A DNA stretch of 64,000 bases from Sindora glabra (Eukaryota > Streptophyta > Magnoliopsida > Fabales > Fabaceae). The first letter of the stretch is position 1. Every line of letters starts with the position of its first letter. The notes beneath the pieces were generated by a model. That model did no database searches and had not been told where the DNA came from. It saw nothing but the letters and a program-made list of their open reading frames with translations. The position numbers and the translations under genes were made by a program. The DNA is taken from positions 47,491,057 to 47,555,056 of the forward strand of contig CM035236.1 of the NCBI GenBank assembly GCA_020226215.1, read 5' to 3'. Of this stretch, positions 35,510-48,023 are shown piece after piece.

Positions 35510-36130
35510 GTGAAATGTAGAAAGAACGATGGGTTCACCAAGAAAAATTCTTCCTCAATTTCCACAAAATAAGCAATAACTAACACCAGTCTTTGATTTT
35601 TCTCTCTCTTCTGGTTATTGGATTCAGAAATTTGTTGTGTCCTCTCTCCTCAATTAAAATTTTGAAAAACCATCTTTGACGCACATAACTTAAAAGGTCG
35701 TGTCATCAGTAGTTTAGTACATATATGATATGATGTATACACTGCACGCTAGCGTTTCTCAGGTCACTTGAAAATTTGCCAACCACATGGAAATTTACCC
35801 ACCCAAGCTATTTTAAATAATAAAAAAATACTAACAATTTAAAGAGCTAGAAAAAAAAATTACTATTTCCTTTTCACAGTAATTTTTAGAGAACCAGATA
35901 TTAAGGCTAAATGATGAAGTATAGAATCTTGAATTGCTTCAATTGTCTGCTGCTGTCTATAGATCCCAATGATATTCTGAGGATCTAGCATTACTGGAAA
36001 TCTGCATTTGAACTGCAAGAGCGCATTACTGAAAATCTGACCTTGAAGGGAATAATTTAAGGAATACTAATGAATGCCAAAATCAGTCTAGAAAGCCTCT
36101 CTAATTCCAGCTTGCCTACAAGCATTCTTT
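35510..36130. other. unique segment between inverted elements
   Basis: About 620 bp of more GC-balanced DNA, including ctctctcttctggttattgg and a 35930-36120 stretch, lies between copies I and II. No coding homology is recognised. Confidence 0.4.
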
Positions 36131-36139
36131 ATGAGTTTG

Positions 36140-36790
36140 TTTAATTCACCTCAGTAGAATAGGAAGTTCTATTTCCCAGGAAATAAAAAACTGATTATTT
36201 GTTTGATTGGCCATTATCTTACAAATTATAGGAAATAAATTCTAAAAAATAGAACTTCCTAAAAAATTCTACTTTCTACAAAATATAAAAAGTCACTTAC
36301 TCACATCCCCCTAAGTAAATTCTATTTTTCATATTATTTATAAATACAATAATAAAATTATCTTTATTAAACTTAATTAATGATAACTAAAACTTATTAT
36401 TTTATACTATAATAATATTGAGAATATAATAATTATTTTATTAATACATTTTACTATATTCTATTTTTCATATTATTTATAGATACAATAATAAAATTAT
36501 CCTTATTAAATTTAATTAATGACAACTAAAATTTATTATTTTATACTATAATAATATTGAGAATATAATAATTATTTTATTAATACATTTTAGTATATTT
36601 AAAGTTCAACCAAATAAGAAATAAGAAGTTATTTCACAGAAAATGTCACTTTTTATGTATCAACTAAACAACTTTAATTACTTTTCAAAAAATTCACATA
36701 GAAAATTATTTTCTAGAAAATTTAATTTCATATGGGAAGTTACTTTCTTTATAAACCAAACGACTCTTATATATATTTACCAAATCAAGC
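36140..36790 (+). mobile_element. AT-rich non-autonomous element, copy II
   Basis: Matches copy I in reverse orientation and carries an internal 139-bp tandem duplication. Its outer parts contain aggaagttctatttccc and aagttactttctttataaa-type ends. It has no coding capacity; the small frame at 36643-36861 lies within it and matches nothing recognised. Confidence 0.5.
36320..36597 (+). repeat. 139-bp tandem duplication inside copy II
   Basis: ctatttttcatattatttat begins at 36322 and again at 36461, and the following ~115 bp are nearly identical. Confidence 0.92.
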
Positions 36791-37311
36791 AAAGTTCTAT
36801 TTCTCCCCAAGGACCTCAACAACTCATGCTTGCCTCCTATTACTCCTTAAAATTTTACTAAATTTCTAATTAGATCCTTTCACAATTTAAAAGTTTAGAA
36901 TTGAATCCTTATTTTTAATTCTAATTGGGTACCTCTTCTTATTTTTCAGTTAAATTTTGTCAAAAATCAGACATATATAGAGAACAATCTGCTAACAGTT
37001 TATAAAATGAGAGGCACATGACGCTAAATTTCCTTTTAAAACAAAATAATCCATAAAATATCATAATTTTCTCTACACTATTTGTCACTTGATCATAAAC
37101 CTAAATGGCATATAACATTTTCATCAACAATATGTTGCCACTTACTAAATAATAACAAATTTAATTTAAAAGAAACAAGAAGTATTCAATTAAAAATGAA
37201 AAATAAGCATAAGAACTCAATTTCAAACTTCTAAACTATGTAAATATAATTAATATTTGAGTCAAACTATAATTAGTAACAGAATAATTTAACCTAAAAA
37301 GAATTTGAAGG

Positions 37312-37314
<3 letters not shown>

Positions 37315-37346
<32 letters not shown>
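37315..37346. repeat. (AT)n microsatellite
   Basis: 32 bases of alternating AT. Confidence 0.97.
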
Positions 37347-37348
<2 letters not shown>

Positions 37349-38465
37349 TGGAATCAGCTGACAAACTTTATGGAGAAAAAACCCATCAACCATAAGTCAC
37401 AAGTGATCAACCGATAAGGTATAATATAAACCATTCTTTCTCCAATCTGCAACCTTGAAATTTGATCACATTCTTCCAAACATATCTGCTTTAAGAACAC
37501 AAGTTAAAGCAAAAGTCCAAATGGAAAAGGATAATCCTAAAAGAAAATCATCCTGCCAGGCAGAAATTTGCAGCAAGCAAATTTCAAATTCCAAATTGAT
37601 TGCCTCTGTAACAAGATATATAGCAGATCTCACCCACCATCAAATTCCAAATTTAACAACTAGATGAGAAAATATCTTTCAGAGTTCCAAGATTGCACAA
37701 AGTGATTAAGGAGCAGATCCTCACACATATCATCAAATTATTCCAAAATGTTCTGCTACCAACTTTGCAATTCTGTCTTGTCTCATAAATTGAATAAGAG
37801 ATACCCATTTGGATTACACCAAACTACAAATGTACGATAGTTCTTTGATCTGTTGCTCTTATATTTCAAAGGCAGGAATTATGGGGCCCACTGAAACGTA
37901 GTTACAGGATACAAGGGCATAGTTAAATGAAGATTACAGCATATTCAATTATCAGGTAGAGAATATCTTCTAGAACGGTTTTAATTTTACATTTTGATCA
38001 AAAAGGGGTGTGAGCTATTTCTCAACACCTACAAAAGTGAAATATGGCTTAAATTAAAATAACACTCACCATTTCAGAAACAGTGCCATACAAGACAGAG
38101 GATGAGCTTCATTAGCCAGAACATGCTAACAAAGCTAGGGCAACTTCAAAGACGAAACAAAGAATTTCAACTATGTTCATGATCAAATTGAAAGGAACTA
38201 CTAATTGCAGCAAATGTAACTAAAAAAATTAACCTCAGTAAGAATTATAGAACCATAGAATTAGTAGAAACAAGAAGAGATAAATGCACCAAGAGAACAA
38301 CTAACTGACTATCATATGCATTTGGCATTTATCTTTTTTGGGCAAGCAAATTAAAAAATGGTAAAAAGTCAAAGCAGAATAAAATTTCCACAATGAAGAT
38401 AGGAGACACATTCAATGACGTCACAGGCTATATGCCTATATGTCCATGGCTGACACCAGAGGCCC

Positions 38466-38478
38466 GGGGGGGGGGGGG
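38466..38478. repeat. G13 homopolymer
   Basis: Thirteen consecutive G follow ggccc, in otherwise AT-rich DNA. Confidence 0.95.
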
Positions 38479-39763
38479 TGTTGAAGTCAAGCATAATCTT
38501 CTTATGTTAATTAGAGAGAGAAATTATTAGACATAATTCCTACAAGAATAAATAGCTCTATCCTTTGGTGGAGATTGCCAAAATACACAGCCCTCCCCTT
38601 TAGGTTAGTTCATTACAGGATTCATAAAGAATCTTCTGTCACAGTTTATATAATTATTTTATTATTTATTTTCTCAGTTAAAAATTTAAGATAACTAAAA
38701 TACCTTGAACATTGCTTCTTTCTTCCTCATCTAATCCAAAGAACTTCCCCTCCTATATGCACAAGGACCTCTAACCTGATTCTTTGCAAAACACCTTCAC
38801 TACTTAAGTTGAAACCATCCTGTAGCTCTACTATGCAAATTTTCTACTCCTCCACCAAACACTTTTTCAGTTACCTCCCCTCACAGATTAGCCATGGTCA
38901 AGTATTATGCAGATGGTGTCCGGTGACATGATGGGTTTGGAGTTGAGCACAACACTAGATTTGGAATCTTTAGCAGTGCACAGGATTGAACACTTACTTA
39001 GTTGGCACATTAATCTATGAAGGAAGCAACTATGCATCCAATGAAATTCCCAAACTGAGAGAAAGCTCCTGATTGATAAAACATAAGTTAATAGTCAAGC
39101 AATGAAAAGGAAAAATATGAAAAAATTGAGTATAAAAACAGAATTTTCCCTGGTTTCTCTGCTGTCCACGTTTAGTGTGCTTCAATGGAGGTTCTGGCTT
39201 CAAAACACTTTCAATACTAAGGGTAATTTGGACATTGTTGTGTCAAACTATGACTATAACAATTGACTTAAAAGATTTCCACCATTAGTCCATTTGGACT
39301 CAAATGTAGTGTCTGTTTTGGTCTAAGGGGAGGTCAATGTATGCTTTAAACTAGAGAGGAGGTCCACATATTTTCAAAAGAGTTCAAAGAAGAGCAGGGT
39401 ATTTTTCTCTACATACAAACAAACCTGGTAGATATTTTAATTCATATAAAAACAGAGAGAGAAGAAGAGGACTATCGAGATATTAAGATAAGCAACATTG
39501 AACCTTATAAATCAATGCATAGTTAGGTTAGATTCTAGATATATCAATGGCAGGATGGCAATTAGCCTATTACCTAATCTAATAGTAAATGCTTGCAAGA
39601 GTTTCATGTCAATGTACTATCTAACAAGCATAGCAGCCCAACAGAAAGAAACCTAACACAAGCCATGAAGGCAATATTTCTTTCCGTTTCATTTTTCTCT
39701 CCCAGTATGTGAAAATGAGAGTTTAGCACTGTATAGGAGAGCAATAACCTTGCATGTAGCATC

Positions 39764-39768
39764 CAGTG
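39764..39768. other. probable target-site duplication, left (CAGTG)
   Basis: CAGTG before the LTR corresponds to CAATG at 48340-48344 after the other LTR, with one transition difference. Confidence 0.6.
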
Positions 39769-40054
39769 TGTTGAGAAACATGATTAAGGTTTAAAGGGAG
39801 AAAAACTAGAGAGGCTAGAGAACAAGAGAAAATACTAATATTTTTATAGAATGAATTGTTACACAAGACTCAACCTCAATGTTTTATTTATATAAAACTA
39901 CTAAGAAACACAAAGACTAATATTCTTAACTTTGGTGTGAGATAAGCAAGCCCATAACATAATCTAGAATTTAAAATCAATAATAATCAATATAAAGTAT
40001 TCCCTACTACAGTATAATTCTCAATCTAAGATAATTTTCTAATATATTCTAATA
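39769..40054 (-). repeat. 3' LTR of the gene-capturing element
   Basis: On the minus strand it begins TATTAGAATATATTAG (TG decayed to TA) and ends GTTTCTCAACA. It shares long words with 48037-48339, such as cataattctagattt-like and ttatcttagattgagaatta. Confidence 0.9.
39886..39895 (-). promoter_or_regulatory. TATA box in LTR
   Basis: The minus strand reads TTATATAAAT within gttttatataaataaaac. The same word is present in the other LTR near 48165-48174, so it is conserved between the pair. It is the likely start-directing element of the LTR promoter. Confidence 0.5.
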
Positions 40055-40065
40055 CTCTCCCTCAA
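40055..40065 (-). other. polypurine tract
   Basis: The minus strand reads TTGAGGGAGAG, directly before the LTR start. Confidence 0.9.
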
Positions 40066-41977
40066 GCTAACGTTTGCAAAGCTTAAGCTTGTTACATAAA
40101 CTTGAACTCTTAAAATCCAAATACAATAAAACATAACTATAACAAATTAGAAAAACAATTGATAAATAAACTTCACAAACAACTTGTAAACACTTCCTCT
40201 AAAAGGAAATATTCAAAAATCCTAAAACCTTGGTAAAAATACCAACAACATCTAGAAGTCTTCTGTTATCTTCCCTTAAGCTACTTGCTCAACTTCCTAG
40301 CCAAAAACATCAACACCTTGCAAAACTGGCCCCTCGACCATATCTGATATGCACAAACTGGGTATGAACCAATTCAATCCTAGGTAGGAAAAACCAATGA
40401 TCTAAACCACCTTAAACAGAGGAATACCTCTCAAAATCAGACTTGTGCAAGCACAAGTCACCAAACAATATCCCAAATCACATGAAGACAACAAAACCAG
40501 TGATCCAAACCATTACAGCCAAACATGCATAGCACCAAAAAACACAATTTTGCCCACAACAAAATTGCAAGAACTGGAGCTACGCTCAACACCATCCTGA
40601 TACCAACACCATTTCCAGTAGAATGTCCATAAAAATAAGCTGCTACTCCTAGCATCTCACCAAAATCCAGCTCCATAGGCCCAAAAATGAACTTTAAAAT
40701 AAACTCCACGCACCGCAATGCAAACACTAGTGTCAACACACCAGAAAACAAAAAATCACATCACCTTTCCATGCCAAACAGCCATGGCATGCACAAAACA
40801 GAAAAACCAAACCCATGAAAACACAAATTCTTTCCTCCTAAAGCCAGATATCACACAAAATTGTACAAACCCATTCCCCAACAAACCACAACACTTCAAT
40901 CCTCATAGAAATCTTCCAAAAGCACCAAAATGCCAGAATCGCTAACAATAAACAGTACTGAACGTCAAAATTCTTCATTCCCAATGCTAAAAAATAAAAA
41001 GCCACATCAATTTTGCCTTTAGTCACCAATAATAAATTCTATTGCCCTACATCAAAACTATCACAAATCTCTAGAAACACCAAATAACATAAGAATCTGC
41101 CAAAAGAATGGGTTCAATAACTATACATGTCAAATGCTGAACCAGCCAAGAAATCACAGCAAAACAGGGTACGACAACACTCTCCAAACAATAACAATTC
41201 ACCACCAAACTTTCAACCCAATAAATTGAACAAATCACCCTTCAACAAAACTAGACTTAAGCCAAAAAAAAGGGGGGTGGGGGGACTACAGAAAGAAAAG
41301 GGGCAAAACCTCAAATCAGCCAACCCATACCAGAATATGACAAAACCAAGTCCAACTAATATCATATCAACCGGATAGAACCAAAAATGGAACAATATTC
41401 AACTATATGGACCAAATTCACAAGCAAAAAACTAAAATGCTCAAACCGTGCTTCAAATGCCACAAATTGATCAATATTGCCAATAAACAGCCAAGTAACA
41501 TACCACAGCAATTTCCCAAAACTGAACTTCAGCTTGTGGTAACGAACTTTACTGCAAAAGGTTGCTTTTCACCCAAAAACCAACGACAAGGTCTGCAAGA
41601 GCTGAGACATTCAATCCTGCACACTTTTGATATTGTCATTGCCGGGTGGCCACCAGTAATTGTTGGCCTAAGTAGGCTTCAAGATTGCCAACGTCCACTC
41701 TGCTACTTCATACTTCAGCTTAGCATATAGCGAACTGTTATAACCTCCGATTTTCACTCGCACGTCTTTTGCTCACCACCAGTTCCCAACCGTTGCTACC
41801 ACAACCAGCAATGGAAGATGCTGCGATCACCGTAGCCAAGCTGGTCCTGGTATCAGTTTAAGTTCTCTGCCAAAATCCCTAGAAAACCCCATTTTTCAAT
41901 GAAATTCGGAATGAGCATATAGTCCTCAAAAGCCTATGGAACCATGGACCCAAAGCTTTGCCTTCCACCATCAGTTT
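40066..41977 (-). other. non-coding, strand-skewed interior of the LTR element
   Basis: This interval is noticeably richer in GC than its surroundings, with C and A dominating the plus strand (so the element's own strand is G/T-rich). The skew produces open frames of hydrophobic residues on the minus strand (40751-40458, 41029-40838) that match no recognised family. A GGGGGG-T-GGGGGG tract occurs at about 41272-41284. No copia domain is found. Captured host sequence of unknown origin is possible. Confidence 0.5.
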
Positions 41978-42064
41978 GAACTTCTTCTTCTTGTCGCCCC
42001 AATCGGGTTTGCGACCACCCGAAAGACCTTGGCGATTCAAACCACTCAGAGTTCCCTGACCCAT
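41879..42064 (-). pseudogene. RPT2: captured first-exon fragment of proteasome ATPase RPT2
   Basis: The minus strand opens with an ATG at 42064 and reads MGQGTLSGLNRQGL followed by RKPDWGDKKKKF. This is the N-terminus of plant RPT2 (26S proteasome regulatory subunit 4, an AAA ATPase). That N-terminus begins MGQG, is N-myristoylated at Gly2, and continues with the GLNRQG and RKPDGGDKKEKKF blocks. Homology runs about 29 residues (42064 to about 41978) and stops before the EPAAPPARVG segment. The rest of the 61-codon frame is unrelated. The AAA domain is absent, so no ATPase could be made. Upstream sequence to about 42137 looks like a 5' UTR taken along with it. It lies inside an LTR element on the same strand. 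Confidence 0.82.
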
Positions 42065-42199
42065 ATTCTAAAATTGCAAAGCAGGAGAGCGCGATTTTTC
42101 ATTACCAGACAGTGACCCTTTACGATTCCACTCCAATACCCGGGAGTCAATACCGGGCTAATCCAATCATATCATGGTAACCCGACAAGTAAAAATTGT

Positions 42200-43840
42200 A
42201 TATCGGTTAATTTTAAATCAAGTTACTTTTTATAAAAACAGGTTTAAATCGAATTATTACAATTCCAATTTCAAATTGATATTTATTAAATAAATTTTTA
42301 TAACACTTTACATTTTATTATTATTATTATATTGATTGATTATTTATTATTAATTTTATTTCATTAATTAATCAATTATTATTATTTATTAAATATAATT
42401 ATATATTACTATAATTTAAAATTTTATTATTTTTTAAAATTATATATTTTATTTAATAAAATAAATATATATTATTAAATGTATATTGATCAAATCAAAT
42501 CCAAAATATTATTTATAAAAATAAATATATTTAGTAATTTATATATTATCAATTAAATTTAAATTTGACATATAAATTTTTAATATATTAAAATTTAATT
42601 AAATAAATAATTTTAATTTTAAATTTCAAATATTTTTTACTTAAAAATGGAATATTAAACTAATTAATTCAATTAACAAGTTTAATATTATAGGTTAAAC
42701 TTACAAAAAAAAAATTTATAACAAAAATAAAATATATTATGTTATGCTTATATTATTTAGTGATATTGACATATAAATGATAAATAAATGGAGTAAATAT
42801 ATAGAAAAAAAAAAATATGTAATGAAGTAAATAAAAATAATAAAAATATTGTTTATGAGATGTAAAACTTTAATAAAATTTCAATTGATATATGTTTAAT
42901 TTCAAATATAATACTTAAAATATTGATATTAAAATATATTGATAAAATTTAAGTAAATAAATTTTAATTTTAATTTTTAAATATATTTATTAAAAATAAA
43001 ATAATTAGTTTAATCGATACGTTTTATATTAAATATTTAATTTATTTAAATTAATTTTATAATAAATGTAAATTATGTTATATTATATCTATACTACCTA
43101 GTGATATTAGTATTAGAATTATAAATTATTTATTTATATAATTTATAATAAAAATAAAATATATCATATAATATATACATACTATAAAATAATATTAGTA
43201 CTTGACATATATATAAAGTAGGAATGAACATATAAAAAATATAATTAGGTAAATAAAATAATAAAAATAATACATCACATTCACATATGAAAAGTAACGA
43301 TGGTTAAAAATAAAATATATAGTTAAGTAATTTAATTAAATTAATATTAAAATTATTTAAAATATACTTACAATAAAAAAGAAAATATATTTTGTATTCT
43401 ATTATTTAGATATATATATTAGTATTTTGATTATAATTTATAAATAATAGAAATTGAAATGAATGCATTTCATATCAAAGTTTAATTTATGTAAAACATA
43501 TTATATTTTATGTAGTTTAACTTATAAAATTCCTTCTTATAATTATTATATATCATTGTTATTATTATAATTACTCTTATTATTATAAAATATAATTATA
43601 TTATATTATTATCACTTAAAAATTATTATTGTTATTGTTATTATTATTTAATAAAATTAAAAATAATAAAGAAATAAATTAAAACATAACAATTTTTAAC
43701 GTGAAAAACCCTCCATTAAGAAGGGTAAAAATCACATGATGGACCTTTTTTAGAAAAATTTTACTATTAAATAAAATGAGTACAAATATTTTGTTAATTA
43801 AATTTATAATATATAAATATGTCATTATTTCTAATTATCT
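42200..43840. other. AT-only 3' part of the hAT element
   Basis: Almost pure A/T sequence with no coding content and no ordered repeat; only scattered taatatta words. It lies between the transposase 3' end and the presumed left terminus. Confidence 0.5.
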
Positions 43841-45700
43841 CCTTCACTCGATGATGATCCATCTTCTTGCAAATTATTTTGCTGTCTATCTTCTACATCA
43901 AATTAATTCTTTAAACAGATAGCCATCTTTAAGTTCTAATTATTCATAAATAAACGCTTATCATCCAAAATTCGCTAATTAAGAGAAAATGCATTTTCTG
44001 ATGCTATTGAAGACACTGGAGGGGTTAATATATCACGTGCCATAAGAGAAAGTATAGGATATTGTGTCATTTGTGCTTTCCACCATTCTAAAATGGTAAA
44101 AATTAGCATATTAGTTATAATAGATGTAAATAAGTAAGAATTTAACTCATTATTGATTGAAGGAGTATTATCAGTTAAATCTAAAAAGTCATCATATTCT
44201 TCACGAAATGGGATACTTATTTTTAAAGAAGATGAAGAACTAATGTATGAATGCAAAGAACTATATTTATTGCTATATACTTGAAACATTTCAAATAATA
44301 AATTATTTATATCATTCATATAAAACTCTAAGTCAAATTCATATTGCATATTTTCATGGCACCTTTGTTGCAATTTTTTTACTCTTTCTTGTTTAACTTT
44401 AGGATCTATAATTGCAGTTATAATATATAAATGAGGAATATTTTTAAAGTATTTATTCCATTTTAGTAAATATTTATTAATAATAATTTCAAACCCATTA
44501 ATACTTCCAAATTTTAAAAATGTAGAACTACAATTAAGTAAAACACTAAATATTAAGTGAGATGTCAAATAATAAGAACCAGATAAAAGATTAGTTGCTC
44601 TATAAAATGTTTGTAAAAATTGTAAGCAAATTTGTGTCCTTTCCCATTCAACATTTTCAAGTTGATAATTAACTTGAATTTTTGTTGAATAAAAAGTATC
44701 TAAGACATCTTTATACTCTAAATAAAATTCTAAGATTTTAAAAGTAGAATTCCATTGTGTACAAACATCTTGTGGATGCGTCTTAAGTTTCTTAGACATT
44801 TTTTTATATAATTTTTTGCAATCATGTTTTCTAGTCGGTGATGATTTGATATATAAAACTATATTTCTAAAATTTTGTATAAGCATAGAAATAACTTTTA
44901 ATGCATTTTGAACAATTAAATTTAAACATACACATCTAAGATGAAAAAATTGAGCTTCAAGTGTAGGATTTAAAGCTTGAATTAAAATTCTAATGGCACT
45001 AGTATTATTAGATGCATTATCAAAGGTAATTGAAAATATTTTATCCGCTATCATGTATTCAGTACAAGTATTTTTTATATAACAAGTAATAGTATATGCA
45101 TCATGTGGTGGTGGAATTAGTTTAAAACAAATAATTCTTTTATATAAAATAAAATTATCATCAATATAATGGGCAAATACACAAAAATAACTTATTTGAG
45201 ATGGTGATGTCCAAATATCGGATGTAAGTGCAACTCTACCTTTGAATTTTGAAAAAAAGTTAACTAAGCTCATTTTTTACTCTTTAAAAATTTTATTCAA
45301 TTTATTTACACTAGCATTCCTACTCATATCACACCATCGAGGATTAAAGTATTAAAAATAGGCATTTAATTTTGGAGAACTAGCTATACTAAAAGGTATT
45401 TTAACATGATAAATCCATTTACATAATTCATACTCACAACTATCTTGATTAGGCATTTTAGAATTTTTCTTTGAAATATTTACAATATCTACATGTTTAG
45501 AAAAATAATAATATCTCATTGTATTAGTATTACTATAACTATCATAATTATAATTTTTTGGACAATATTTACAAAATGCTTTAACTACACCATCTATATT
45601 TTTTAAATTAAAATGATTCTATATATCAAAATTTTTGAATTTTTTTGTTAAATCAAATGAAGACACATAAGTACTTATATTCTTATGACTACGAGCACGT
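43840..45700 (-). pseudogene. hAT transposase (BED finger, RNase-H fold, dimerisation domain)
   Basis: The N-terminal part (45700-45290), broken by stops, carries a BED-type finger, KAFCKYCPKNY...YFSKHVD. A 432-codon open frame (45273-43975) then covers the catalytic domain. TSDIWTSP (Asp19) and ITFDNASNN (Asp85) are the first two acidic residues, and ILEWWKAQMTQYPILSLMAR followed by SSIASENAFS is the C-terminal hAT dimerisation region. A stop interrupts the following RILDDKR block, and recognisable text continues to about 43840. It is most like the RICESLEEPER/Ac-type plant family. Normal length is about 650-700 residues, so this copy is close to full length but has lost function. Confidence 0.88.
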
Positions 45701-47700
45701 TGTGAAGATATCTAAGAAGGAAGAAGACATGATGTAAATTCAGGTGTACTTCAAAAAATATTTGTAAAATTGTTATTTGAAAAATTAGTAGTTATATTTT
45801 CTAAAAAATATTGATCATCAAAATAATTTTATATATTATTAGGATCATTCAAATTTATAATTAAAATTTATTAATAATATAAAAATAAAATTACTAATAT
45901 TAAATTTAATAAGAATAATAATTAATTGAAATACTATAAAAATTAAAATATACAAAACTTAATAAAAAATATAAATAGAAATTAGAAAAGGGTTGAAGAG
46001 TATCACCAATATTTTCCTTTCAAGTGAAATTTTAATACTTTATAACTTCATATGCCACTTCCATCTTCAATCTTCAATATTTATAGATAAATGAAAATTA
46101 TAGAAATGAGATTAAAGAGAATGAAATTGAAGAGAAAAAGAATGAATATTTGTTGTGATTGAGAAATAAAAATTGGAGATAGGTATTTATAGTAGTAGAA
46201 AATATATAAAATATTAAATATATATAAAAATGAGTTGTTACGGCTCCAGAGAGTACAACGACAAACGAGTTGGTGATAGCTCATGAGGCTGTGTACTTTG
46301 CTTTACCATTTCTCTTCTCTGTGTGACCATGCTTTTAATGATGTCATGGTTGCATACGACGAAAATTGTGTAGCAGTCGCGAGCGCCCTATGTAATTTTT
46401 TTTACATGTTATATTACAAATTCTCGTGGGATTGAAGTTAGTTTGGCAGTATTTTCTTTGATATAGATTCTTTTCATTTCTTTCTATTATTTTTTTTATC
46501 ATTTGTAAGAAAATAAAAATATAATTTTTATTTTAAAATATACTACTTTTTTAAATTCATAATTTTAAATAAAAATTTATATTTATCTCTTTTTCAAATT
46601 CACCTAATACATTTATTGAAAAATATATCTTATTCAAATCCAATTTCTTAATCCTCAGTAAGTTTTTACTTTTTCATCCTCAAATTTTTTTTGATAATTT
46701 ATAAATAAAGCCTTTTTCATACGTGTTTTATCTCTGTGCTCTTTTACGAAAAATTGTGTAATTTTATAAAAAATAAATATTCATGTCATAAAAACTAGCA
46801 AAATATTCATAATTTTTTAAATAAAATCTTGTAATTTGTTATGGAAAAGTTATAATATAAACAATCATATTAATAACTTTTTTGATAATTTAAATTCTTT
46901 AACTCTTGGTAATTATAGTGTGTATAAGACCTTTTTTTTTCATGTTTCAAAATTTAAAGACCATTATTCTAATTATATAATTTTTAGTATAAAATTATAC
47001 TATTCAATAATTTTTACTATACTTTTATAAATTTTTAATATTAATATATGTTATTATCATTTGAAACTTTCTATCCACAATCTTTTATTTATGTAATATT
47101 TATTTAATAATATTCAAATAAAATACAGTTTTAACATTCTACCGCATGAATTTTGAACCTTAACAGTTAAATTTTAAATTCATCATTGTACTAAATTATA
47201 CTGTATTAAACTAAATATATAATTAATATTTATAAATATAATAATTTCTTGTAGGAAGCAAAAATAATTATAATAATAAAAATATTTGATGTGTATACTG
47301 TTTAATATAATATACTTGATGCAAGTGACAAATTTAAGATTTAAGAGGTTAATGTTTTTATAATAAAAAGTTAACAACAAACTTTTTTTAATTATGACTT
47401 GGGTTGTTAATTATAATTTTAATATATCAAAATTATTATTCTAATATATAAAAAAATTAAAAATTAAAAATTAAATATATAATAATAAATTAATTATTTA
47501 TTACTTACTACTATTAATAAACTAACGGGCTAATCCAATAACCCAACGAGTTAACACTTACCAGTCTCAATCCCTTATCAAGTTAGGCTAATCAATACTA
47601 GTCCCTTATCAAGTTAGGCTACTGTTATCATTTTCCGTACCAATCACAATCTCAGGCCAAGTGAAATTATACCAGTCCTAGGCCAATCCATTAAATTCAA
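45701..47700. other. 5' part of the hAT element, non-coding
   Basis: AT-rich sequence between the BED finger and the right terminus. A short GC-richer island near 46225-46400 (gttacggctccagagagtac) may be part of the promoter or first exon region. The small frames here match nothing recognised. Confidence 0.45.
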
Positions 47701-47913
47701 TCCATTTTGACACCTCTAATCAGGAGTATCTTTTTTCTGCTCTTTTTCTTTTTTTTTTTCAAACTTTTTTTTGCCACAACTATTCTTTTCTTTGGCCCAG
47801 AACTCAATCAATCCAAATAATAAAAAATAAATAAACATAAAAATATCTTCTATAATGATGTTGAACTATATTTTTTCTTCTTACTTCTTTTTTTTTTCAA
47901 ATTCCATCAACTC

Positions 47914-47957
<44 letters not shown>
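47914..47957. repeat. (AAT)n microsatellite
   Basis: About 14 repeats of AAT inside the leader of the LTR element. Confidence 0.95.
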
Positions 47958-47959
<2 letters not shown>

Positions 47960-48023
47960 GATAAACTTAAATTTTACATCATTGGCTATTTAACCTCTTT
48001 AAGGTTACCGAGAGCAGTCATAC

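Larger units (their letters stand above)
36862..39768. other. low-copy intergenic flank
   Basis: No gene is identified, although composition is closer to genic DNA than elsewhere in the window. A 32-bp (AT)n lies at 37315-37346 and a run of thirteen G at 38466-38478. The open frame at 37455-37667 is not recognised. The sequence reads on smoothly from 39768 to 48340 once the LTR element between them is removed. Confidence 0.4.
42137..47718 (-). mobile_element. hAT transposon inside the LTR element
   Basis: The right end (5' relative to the transposase) carries tccattttgacacctcta at 47701-47718. In reverse complement this is TAGAGGTGTCAAAATGGA, a typical plant hAT terminus. The left end is less clear: cgggagtcaataccgggcta at 42141-42160 looks like a decayed GGGTGTCAATA terminus, and gggctaatccaat occurs near both ends. 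A BED-finger plus hAT transposase gene lies within on the minus strand. The expected 8-bp target duplication could not be matched (right flank atcaggag; a similar caggag occurs at 42085-42090). The left boundary is therefore approximate. Confidence 0.7.

Noticed and set aside
40458..41029. Two hydrophobic minus-strand frames of 63-97 codons
   Set aside because: Explained by strong G/T skew of that strand; no membrane-protein family recognised, and no frame continuity between them.
42083..42090. agcaggag as left 8-bp target duplication for the hAT (right flank atcaggag)
   Set aside because: Only partly matching, and the bases that follow do not look like a hAT terminus, whereas a decayed terminus is visible at about 42141.
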